A stretch of 32,599 nt of DNA from Pseudomonadota bacterium (lineage in GTDB: Bacteria; Pseudomonadota; Gammaproteobacteria; Burkholderiales; JABEVD01): the NCBI GenBank assembly GCA_021848705.1, contig JAJZTT010000013.1, forward strand, positions 1-32,599, written 5' to 3'. The notes under the pieces are model-generated. The model searched no databases and had not been told where the DNA came from. It saw only the letters and a program-made list of their open reading frames with translations. Below are positions 25,777 to 32,599 of the stretch, piece after piece. Positions within the stretch are counted from its first letter, which is position 1, and every line of letters begins with the position of its first letter. The position numbers and the translations under genes are program-made.

Positions 25777-27996
25777 TCACTTCGTCAGAGCCATGAAGAG
25801 TTTCGGCAACCTGTCTGGAAGGCTCTCCACATGGTCGATCACCGTGAAATTCCGCCCGAAAATGTCGGATACATATTCGTCCGCTCCCGGATCGAGGCTG
25901 ATGCAATAGGTGTAGACGCCCTTTGCATCCATTTCCCTCACCGCCACCTTCGCATCCTCGATGAGCGCGGCAGGATCCTGAACGTCCACATCCGAGGGTT
26001 CTCCGTCCGTAAGCACCAGCAGCAGTTTCTTGTCCGCTTCCTGATGGGAAAGGTAGTGCCCTGCATGGCGGATCGCCGCGCCCATCCGGGTGGAAAATCC
26101 CGCTTCCATTTTTCCGAGCCTTCCCTTCACTTCCGCCCCCCATGGCTCCCTGTATCCCTTGAAATGCAGGTAGCGAACCTCGTGGCGTGTATCGGAGTGG
26201 AAGCCGCCGATCGCAAGCGGATCACCGATTTCGTCGACCGCCCAGGCGAGGAGCGATACCGCCTCCTGACTGATTTCCAGCTTCGACTGGGTGCAGCCCG
26301 GAGCGACATCGTCGAGCGATGCGGAAAGGTCGAGCAGCAGGGAGACCGCGATATTCCTGCCGTCGTGCCTGTGATTCATGTTGATCCTGGGGTCGGGCTG
26401 GGCTCCTCCCCTGAAGTCGGTCAGCGAGCGGATTGCGACGTCCAGGTCGAGCTCCGATCCTTCTTCCTGGTATCTTATTCGCACCCGGTTTTGGGGTTTG
26501 AGCAGGTCCATGATCTTCCTGAGACGCCTGGCGAGCAGCGAATGCTTTTCCAGAAGCCGGTCGATCTTTGCCGACTCTCCTCCGGGATGAAGATGTTCGT
26601 ATACGCTCACCCAGTCCGGAAGATACTGGTTCGTCGCATGGTCCCATTCCGGATAGAGCCTCGGCGGCATCCTGTCCGATTCTTGCACAGGCTGACTGGC
26701 GGGTCTCTTTTCGTAGACTTCTTCGTCCCCGTCTTCGAAAAAGCGCCACATCAGGCGATTGTCGTCCCGATAGTCGATTTCCGTATCCTCGAACCAGATC
26801 TTCGCCGCCAGATCGGACTGCAGTCGGGTCTCGGAAATGAAGGCAATTCCGAGATCCGCCATTTCGCTCGTGGAGGAAATTCCGGAAGCCATTTTTTCCC
26901 TGAAAAGCTTTTCGTATTTCAGGATGGCGGGATTCCCGTAGCCGTGATCCGGATCGAGGAGCGCACGGGAAAGCATGGCGAGGCGGTGCCTGATCGCCGA
27001 CCATCCTTCCGGGCAGGAATCTTCCGCCGGCTTCGGATGCAGTTTTTTCCAGATCCTGGCAAGACCGGGATATTCGCGCATCGCGAGATGTTCGATCCTG
27101 GAATCCTCGAATGTCTCGATCGAGATCCTCTGGAAGGGGCTGAAATTGTCCGCCATCATCGGACTCGTCCAGCGGATGTGTCCGCACAAATGAGCCAGCA
27201 GCGCGCGATATCGATCGATTCCGGAAACGGCCGGCAGATCGTCGTACACATCCGGAAGATGGATACCCTGATCGTCGTAATAGGGAACCGGTTTTCTCAA
27301 TATGTCGAAAGCGAGCGAGTAGGGGACGAATCCTTCCTCGATCTTCCACAACCCCCTGAGGTAGAGGGAGAGTTTTCTTTCGTTATCCGAAAACAGCACG
27401 CCGTGCCGCTCGCGCTGCACAACGGCGCGGCTGTCCGGCGAAGAAAGGCTGAAATATTCCCGCTGCGCATCCGGGTCTGCGGAATAATTTTTCACCCCGT
27501 ATTCGACCCAGTTCTTCACGCCGCGGATCGAAAGCTGGCTGAAAAGTTTCGGTGCGCTCTCCAGGAACTCCTTCAGGCAGGCGCTCTCGTACATCGAGTC
27601 GATGCCGTGTACCTTCGGCGTCGTGCTTTCGATGGTTTTCTTGACGAGCCGCATGTATTTCAGAAAGAGCTCGGCCGATTCGAGCGACCTTGCGACGGAA
27701 GCCATCGTCTGCAGGAAAGGGGCGATCGACCGGCTGTTCGGCGTTCTCGCGAGATTCTTCACGAAGTCCACCACGTCGTGGATGATTTCCTCCCCGAGAA
27801 GGGATGCCGTCAAAGGCATTTCCTCGAGGAATGCAAGAACAGGAGCCTCCCCCCTCCCCATCCTGCAGATGATCTGAGCGCCATCGATGTATGCGCTCAC
27901 TCCTTCTTCGGAGAGCAGTTTTGCCGCGTATTCGAGGCAATCCCCGAGTACGTCCCTGACCTTTGGAAATCCGCATTGAAGCGTTTTCATCGTCAT
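25777..27996 (-). CDS. cbbO: CbbO-type VWA protein (RuBisCO activase subunit; NorD-like)
   Basis: 739 aa; MIDAS-type LLLDLSASLD, STRMGAAIRHAGHYL, LVLTDGEPSDVDV; overlaps cbbQ by 4 nt, in the cbbM operon. Confidence 0.9.
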   Translation of the reverse strand: MTMKTLQCGFPKVRDVLGDCLEYAAKLLSEEGVSAYIDGAQIICRMGRGEAPVLAFLEEMPLTASLLGEEIIHDVVDFVKNLARTPNSRSIAPFLQTMASVARSLESAELFLKYMRLVKKTIESTTPKVHGIDSMYESACLKEFLESAPKLFSQLSIRGVKNWVEYGVKNYSADPDAQREYFSLSSPDSRAVVQRERHGVLFSDNERKLSLYLRGLWKIEEGFVPYSLAFDILRKPVPYYDDQGIHLPDVYDDLPAVSGIDRYRALLAHLCGHIRWTSPMMADNFSPFQRISIETFEDSRIEHLAMREYPGLARIWKKLHPKPAEDSCPEGWSAIRHRLAMLSRALLDPDHGYGNPAILKYEKLFREKMASGISSTSEMADLGIAFISETRLQSDLAAKIWFEDTEIDYRDDNRLMWRFFEDGDEEVYEKRPASQPVQESDRMPPRLYPEWDHATNQYLPDWVSVYEHLHPGGESAKIDRLLEKHSLLARRLRKIMDLLKPQNRVRIRYQEEGSELDLDVAIRSLTDFRGGAQPDPRINMNHRHDGRNIAVSLLLDLSASLDDVAPGCTQSKLEISQEAVSLLAWAVDEIGDPLAIGGFHSDTRHEVRYLHFKGYREPWGAEVKGRLGKMEAGFSTRMGAAIRHAGHYLSHQEADKKLLLVLTDGEPSDVDVQDPAALIEDAKVAVREMDAKGVYTYCISLDPGADEYVSDIFGRNFTVIDHVESLPDRLPKLFMALTK

Positions 27997-28802
27997 CCGA
28001 ATATCGAGTCGATCGCGTTGTCCAGGGTGTCGCGAATGTCCGCATCATCGGTGATCGGTCTCACCATTGCCATGCGGCATGCGTCCTGAGCATCGATCCC
28101 GTCCTTCATCAATGTGGCTGCATAAACCAGAAGCCTTGTCGAAATCCCTTCGGTGAGGCCGTGGCCCTTGAGGTTTCTCGCGGTGTGAGCGATCTTCACC
28201 AGCTTTTCGGCAATCTCGGGATCGATCCCGGTTTCCTTCGCCACGATTTCGGTTTCGACTTCTGCGCTCGCATAATCGAACTCCATCGCAGAGAAGCGCT
28301 GCTTGGTCGACTGCTTGAGATCCTTCATCAGGTTCTGGTATCCCGGATTATAGGAAATCACCAGCTGGAAATCGGGGTGGGCGGAAATCTGTTCGCCTTT
28401 CTTGTCGAGCGGCAACGTCCTCCTGTAGTCGGTGAGCGGGTGGATCACCACGGTGGTATCCTGCCTCGCTTCCACGATTTCGTCGAGATAGCAGATTGCG
28501 CCGATTCTTGCAGCGATGGTGAGCGGTCCGTCCTGCCATCTGGTACCGTTTGCGTCGAGCAAAAAGCGCCCCACGAGGTCGGAAGCCGTCATGTCCTCGT
28601 TGCAGGCAACGGTGATGAGCGGCTTCCCGAGTCTCCACGCCATGTGTTCGACGAATCTGGATTTGCCGCATCCCGTCGGACCTTTCAGCATCACCGGCAT
28701 TCTGGACCGGTAGGCGGCTTCGAAAAGCTTCACTTCCTTGCCCTGCGCCTGATAGAACGGCTCCCTCGAAATCAGGTACTGCGCTGTAACCATTTCATTC
28801 AT
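27993..28802 (-). CDS. cbbQ: CbbQ-type MoxR AAA+ ATPase (RuBisCO activase subunit)
   Basis: MNEMVTAQYLISREPFYQAQGKEVKLFEAAYRSRMPVMLKGPTGCGKSRFVEHMAW; Walker B ICYLDEIVEARQDT. Start set at 28802; the 331-aa ORF extends over the terminator and is not credible. Confidence 0.93.
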   Translation of the reverse strand: MNEMVTAQYLISREPFYQAQGKEVKLFEAAYRSRMPVMLKGPTGCGKSRFVEHMAWRLGKPLITVACNEDMTASDLVGRFLLDANGTRWQDGPLTIAARIGAICYLDEIVEARQDTTVVIHPLTDYRRTLPLDKKGEQISAHPDFQLVISYNPGYQNLMKDLKQSTKQRFSAMEFDYASAEVETEIVAKETGIDPEIAEKLVKIAHTARNLKGHGLTEGISTRLLVYAATLMKDGIDAQDACRMAMVRPITDDADIRDTLDNAIDSIFG

Positions 28803-28818
28803 TTTTTTCTCCCGAAAC

Positions 28819-28846
28819 AAAAAGCCCCTGCAAGCAGGGGCCATTT
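28819..28846 (-). terminator. Intrinsic terminator/attenuator between cbbM and cbbQ
   Basis: Minus strand GCCCCTGC-TT-GCAGGGGC followed by TTTTTGTTT; 8-bp perfect stem. Confidence 0.8.
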
Positions 28847-28866
28847 CGTACGCGTACCAGCCCGAC

Positions 28867-30246
28867 TTACTTGTGGACGCCGAGCTTCTGGCGCCAGCCC
28901 GGGAACAGCTTGTCCGCATCCTTGGGGAAGGATTCGAAAGCGCGTGCGAATTCCCTGTGTTCCTTCGCCCATTCGATCGGATCGGCACCGGCCTTCCAGC
29001 ACTCGTAGGACTGGCGCAGCGAGATCGCGCCAGCTGCGGGGCTGTCGATGTGGCCGTAGGAGCCGCCGCCTGCGGTGTTGATCACGTTGCCGTGGCCGAG
29101 GTTCTCGAAGAAGCCGGGCAGACGCAGTGCGTTCATGCCGCCGGAGATGATCGGGGTGGTGGGCTTCATGCCGTACCATTTCTGGAAGTAGACCGGGCCC
29201 TGGCACTCGTCGCGCTCGATCATGTAGGCGATGTTCCTGTCGTCGCCTTCGCCTTCCATCTTGCCGTATCCCATGGTGCCGACGTGAATGCCGGAAGCGC
29301 CTTGCAGACGGCTCATCTTCGCCAGAACGAAGGCGGTGTATCCGCGCTTGGCCGATGGCGATGTCACGGCTCCATGGCCTGCGCGATGGTAGTGCAGGTA
29401 CTGGCCGGGGTAGTTGCGACGCGCGGTGGTCACCATTCCTGGGCCGCCGACATAGCCGTCGACCAGGAATGCCAGCTTGTCGGCATCGGGACCGAACACT
29501 TCCAGCGCATAGTCGGCGCGGGCGAGCATTTCGTAGTGGTCGTCAGCGGTGATGTTCATGGAGAACAGCTTTGCCTGTCCGGTTTCGTCCTGGGCACGCT
29601 TCAGCGAATCATAGACCAGCGGCAGAACCTTCTTCAGGGGGCAGAAAACCTGGTTTCCCTGGGGTTCGTCGTTCTTGATGAAGTCGCCACCCAGCCAGAA
29701 CTGGTAAGCTGCCTTCGCGAAAGGCTCGGGACGCAGGCCGAGCTTGGGCTTGATGATGGTTCCGGCGATGTAGCCGCCGTTCTGGACCGGACGGCCCAGG
29801 ATGCGCCACAGGTTGGAGATGTCGGTGGCTGGGCCGTCGAACATCTGGATGGCGCGTTCGGGAACATAGAAGTCGATCATCTTGGCGTGCTCGATGTCGC
29901 CCATGCCCTGGTTGTTGCCGATTGCGAGCGTGAGGAACGAGACCAGCATGAAGCGGCCGTCGGTCACGTTGCGGTCGAAGAGTTCGATCGGGTAAGCGAT
30001 GCGCATGTCTTCGGTTGCTTCGTCGATATGATAGACCAGCGCATCGACGCCCTTGGTGAAATCGTCGGTGGTGGACACTTCGACGTTGGTGCCGGTCGAG
30101 GATTCTGCTGCGAAGTGAGCTGCGGCTTCGAGGTAGCCGTGGCCATCCTTCGGCTTCATCTTGTAGGCTACGAGAATGTGCTTGCCGCCCTTGATGAGAT
30201 CCTCTTCCTTGAGGTCCAGATTGGCGTAACGATTGGATTGATCCAT
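28867..30246 (-). CDS. cbbM: Form II ribulose-1,5-bisphosphate carboxylase/oxygenase
   Basis: 459 aa; [33 protein letters not shown]; active-site [14 protein letters not shown]; form II pattern throughout. Confidence 0.97.
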   Translation of the reverse strand: MDQSNRYANLDLKEEDLIKGGKHILVAYKMKPKDGHGYLEAAAHFAAESSTGTNVEVSTTDDFTKGVDALVYHIDEATEDMRIAYPIELFDRNVTDGRFMLVSFLTLAIGNNQGMGDIEHAKMIDFYVPERAIQMFDGPATDISNLWRILGRPVQNGGYIAGTIIKPKLGLRPEPFAKAAYQFWLGGDFIKNDEPQGNQVFCPLKKVLPLVYDSLKRAQDETGQAKLFSMNITADDHYEMLARADYALEVFGPDADKLAFLVDGYVGGPGMVTTARRNYPGQYLHYHRAGHGAVTSPSAKRGYTAFVLAKMSRLQGASGIHVGTMGYGKMEGEGDDRNIAYMIERDECQGPVYFQKWYGMKPTTPIISGGMNALRLPGFFENLGHGNVINTAGGGSYGHIDSPAAGAISLRQSYECWKAGADPIEWAKEHREFARAFESFPKDADKLFPGWRQKLGVHK

Positions 30247-30296
30247 GTCATATCTCCATGTTGTCTTTGTGGATGAATAACCTTATGCAAGGCAGG

Positions 30297-30302
30297 ACTA
30301 TA
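30297..30302 (-). promoter_or_regulatory. Candidate -10 element of the cbbM promoter
   Basis: TATAGT on the minus strand, about 50 nt upstream of cbbM ATG; no good -35, consistent with activator dependence. Confidence 0.35.
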
Positions 30303-30314
30303 CGCCATTATTTC

Positions 30315-30363
30315 CATAAGCAACATTCACATTTTCTGATAAGATTGCAAAGAATTGCTTATG
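30315..30363. promoter_or_regulatory. Perfect 9-bp inverted repeat in the cbbM/cbbR intergenic region (candidate CbbR operator)
   Basis: CATAAGCAA (30315-30323) and TTGCTTATG (30355-30363); additional CTTATG at 30282-30287 pairs with CATAAG 30315-30320. Confidence 0.5.
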
Positions 30364-31290
30364 TCCAGACTGACGTTACGCCAACTTGATATTTTCGAAG
30401 CCGTCGCCCGCTGCGGGAGCTTTTCGCGCGCGAGCGAAGAGCTTCATCTCAGCCAGCCCGCGGTGTCCATGCAGATCAAGCAGCTTGAGGAGATTCTGGG
30501 CTTGGCCCTGTTCGAGCAGGTCGGCAGGAAAATGCATCTAACCGAAGCCGGACGGGAAACGCTGGAAGCATGCCGGGCCGTCAAACGCGAGCTCAACAGC
30601 CTGAAACATTCCCTTTCCGACTTGCAGGGCCTGAAGGGTGGGGCGCTCGTCGTATCCGTGGTGAGCTCGGCGAGCTACCTCGCGGCCAGACTCATCGCCG
30701 AATTCAGGCAGAAACATCCGGACATCCATGTCGCCCTGAATGCGGTCAACCGGGAAACCCTTCTTCAGCATCTTGCAGAAAACAGCATCGACATCGCGCT
30801 GATGGGCCGCCCTCCGGAAGACCAGGACCTGGTCGCAGAACCTTTCCTCGACAATCCGCTGGTCGTGATCGCTTCCCCCTCGCACGAACTGTCCGAAATG
30901 CGAAACATCTCCCTGAAAAGACTTGCGGAAGAACCTTTCGTAGGACGCGAACAGGGTTCTGGAACCCGCATCGCCCTCGAAAAATTCTTCAACGATCACG
31001 GGCTGAACCTGAAAGTTGCGATGGAGATGAACAAGAATGAAGCGATCAAGCAGGCGGTCGAGGCGGGTCTGGGTGTGGGCGTCGTTTCGCTTCATGGCGA
31101 ACTGGCCAAGCGCGAGCTGAGCATCCTCGACGTGGAAGGGTTTCCCCTGCTCCGCAAATGGTTCCTGGTTCATCGGCAGGGAAAGCGCTTCAGCCCGGCG
31201 GCATCGGCATTTTCCGGTTTCGTTCTGAAGGAAGCGCACCGGATCGCGCGTTATGAAGCGGCCGCCAATGGTCCAGATGCACATTCCTGA
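30361..31290 (+). CDS. cbbR: LysR-family transcriptional regulator, CbbR-like
   Basis: MSRLTLRQLDIFEAVARCGSFSRASEELHLSQPAVSMQIKQLEEILGLALFEQVGRKMHLTEAGR; divergent from cbbM. Confidence 0.9.
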   Translation: MSRLTLRQLDIFEAVARCGSFSRASEELHLSQPAVSMQIKQLEEILGLALFEQVGRKMHLTEAGRETLEACRAVKRELNSLKHSLSDLQGLKGGALVVSVVSSASYLAARLIAEFRQKHPDIHVALNAVNRETLLQHLAENSIDIALMGRPPEDQDLVAEPFLDNPLVVIASPSHELSEMRNISLKRLAEEPFVGREQGSGTRIALEKFFNDHGLNLKVAMEMNKNEAIKQAVEAGLGVGVVSLHGELAKRELSILDVEGFPLLRKWFLVHRQGKRFSPAASAFSGFVLKEAHRIARYEAAANGPDAHS

Positions 31291-31319
31291 AATCCTGATT
31301 CCGTTGACGAGGAGAGGAA

Positions 31320-31718
31320 ATGGAAATCACCATTTACCGGGATGATCCGATCGGGCGCGAAACCAGATCCCTTCCCGCCACCACCTACAACCTGAGCCGG
31401 ACCCTGCTTGCCCACGCCGGCGGCGCGCTGTTCGTTCCTGTCCGGAGCATGCAGTTCCTCGTCATCGTCGACCGGGAAGAGATCGTATTCGTCGATCATC
31501 TTCACAAGGAACTCGCCGTCATTTCATGGCAGCGGTTCAGGCCCGGCGATCGGGAATCGCTCGAAGATCCCGTTTCGTTCGATGCCCTGTATTATCGGGA
31601 AGACGCGCAAGGCCTGATGCTCCGGATGCAGTCGGAATTCCATCGCGCGCTGGTGCAGCTCGAAGAACGGAAGGCCCCTGGCGGGCAGGCCGTTTTATTG
31701 AAATTCGCCCGAAGATGA
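31320..31718 (+). CDS. Uncharacterised 132-aa protein downstream of cbbR
   Basis: Good start context (GAGGAGAGGAA-ATG), same strand as cbbR, 29-nt gap; no family recognised. Confidence 0.7.
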   Translation: MEITIYRDDPIGRETRSLPATTYNLSRTLLAHAGGALFVPVRSMQFLVIVDREEIVFVDHLHKELAVISWQRFRPGDRESLEDPVSFDALYYREDAQGLMLRMQSEFHRALVQLEERKAPGGQAVLLKFARR

Positions 31719-31720
31719 AG

Positions 31721-32026
31721 CTAGTCGTCTTCGCCCAACTCCGGATTCCAGCCCCTGGTCCTGGCGAGGGTCATCGCCCTTTCATAGATTTCCGCATGGC
31801 GTTTCAGCAATTCCCCGGGCAGGCGGCTGGGAAGGTTCCCGTACCTGTCCCATTCCTTCTCGCATCGATCCATCAATTGCTGCATTCTGCCCAGATCCCA
31901 TCCTGAACAATCCTCCGACTCCGGGATGAATCGGAAAAGCCATGCATCGAGCACGATCCGTCCGAGCTGGGTCATGCCGTGCTTGTCCTGATGATATCCG
32001 CAGTATATGGTTGCTTCGCTGCTCAT
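31721..32026 (-). CDS. Uncharacterised ~101-aa protein downstream of the second cbbO-like gene
   Basis: MSSEATIYCGYHQDKHGMTQLGRIVLDAWLFRFIPESEDCSGWDLGRMQQLMDRCEKEWDRYGNLPSRLPGELLKRHAEIYERAMTLARTRGWNPELGEDD; start chosen at ATG 32026. Confidence 0.65.
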   Translation of the reverse strand: MSSEATIYCGYHQDKHGMTQLGRIVLDAWLFRFIPESEDCSGWDLGRMQQLMDRCEKEWDRYGNLPSRLPGELLKRHAEIYERAMTLARTRGWNPELGEDD

Positions 32027-32111
32027 TTTTATGTTCCTGAAATTATTGATTTGAAGTTTCCCTGCGATCGGCAGGATACACCAAAGCCGACCCATTCAAG
32101 GTTGTTCGTGC

Positions 32112-32599
32112 TCATCTCGTGAGACCTGCATAGAGCAGCGGGAGTTTCTCGGGGAGCCGCTCCACGCGATCCACGACCATGTAGTTCTTCGCTCCGAAAA
32201 TCCTCGAAACATACTGATCGGCGCGCGGGTCCAGGCTCATGCAGTAGGTGAGGACGCCGGCCCTTCCTGCTTCCTCTACCGCCTTCTTCGTGTCGAATCG
32301 CAGATATTGCGGATCCCGGACGTCCACATCCGCAGGTTCTCCGTCCGTGATCACCATCAGCAGCTTTTTCGATGATTTCTGGTTTTTCAGGTAATGCGTG
32401 GCGTGCCGGATTGCCGCGCCCATCCTGGTGGAGAGCTGGCCCGTCATACCCGCAAGTTTCGCTTTCGGCTGTTCGTCGTAGGGTTGATCGAAATCCTTGA
32501 ATCGGTAATATTCCACGTCGTGTCTGCCGTCCGAGCAGAAACCGTGGATCGCGAAAGGGTCGCCCACCTTCGAGATCGCATCGGAGAGCAGCACGCAGG
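32112..32599 (-). CDS. cbbO: Second CbbO-type VWA protein, C-terminal part (truncated by window edge)
   Basis: DPFAIHGFCSDGRHDVEYYRFKDF...LSTRMGAAIRHATHYLKNQKSSKKLLMVITDGEPADVDVRDPQYL...; clearly paralogous to the 25777..27996 product C-terminus. Confidence 0.88.
   Translation of the reverse strand, partial: CVLLSDAISKVGDPFAIHGFCSDGRHDVEYYRFKDFDQPYDEQPKAKLAGMTGQLSTRMGAAIRHATHYLKNQKSSKKLLMVITDGEPADVDVRDPQYLRFDTKKAVEEAGRAGVLTYCMSLDPRADQYVSRIFGAKNYMVVDRVERLPEKLPLLYAGLTR

Noticed and set aside
25831-28089. 752-aa plus-strand ORF
   Set aside because: Antisense shadow of cbbO; long only because of codon bias in a GC-rich gene.
28803-28988. N-terminal extension of the cbbQ ORF
   Set aside because: It reads through the cbbM 3' end and the terminator out of frame; the typical CbbQ start is at 28802.
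28873-30276. 467-aa plus-strand ORF opposite cbbM
   Set aside because: Antisense of form II RuBisCO; no motif support.

Overview
The window reads as a proteobacterial chromosome fragment, most likely from an autotroph. I read it by eye with the supplied ORF track; no searches were run. From left to right: (1) A visibly more AT-rich left edge with two decayed transposase relics (IS66-like and IS3-like). Between them lie an SGNH-hydrolase-like membrane protein and a 50-aa ORF resembling DUF5989 that the ORF track missed. (2) A signalling block: FixJ/FixL-like two-component pair, a small PAS protein, a MEDS-domain protein and a PAS-GGDEF-EAL protein. (3) A heavy-metal-type RND tripartite efflux operon divergent from an OmpR-family two-component system. 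(4) A second OmpR-family two-component system, in line with a TonB-dependent receptor and its own ExbB-ExbD-TonB. (5) A convergent EVE-domain gene. (6) A compact carbon-fixation operon on the minus strand: cbbM (form II RuBisCO)-cbbQ-cbbO-fbp-purE-purC-beta-carbonic anhydrase, divergent from a cbbR-like LysR gene. (7) Two small uncharacterised ORFs and the 3' end of a second cbbO-like gene running off the right edge. The most interesting items are the RuBisCO/activase/FBPase/purine/carbonic-anhydrase gene string with a second cbbO locus beside it and two orphan small proteins, the perfect inverted repeat in the cbbM/cbbR intergenic region, the self-contained TCS-TBDR-ExbBD-TonB locus, and a G9 homopolymer inside the RND adaptor gene. 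No rRNA, tRNA or CRISPR was recognised.
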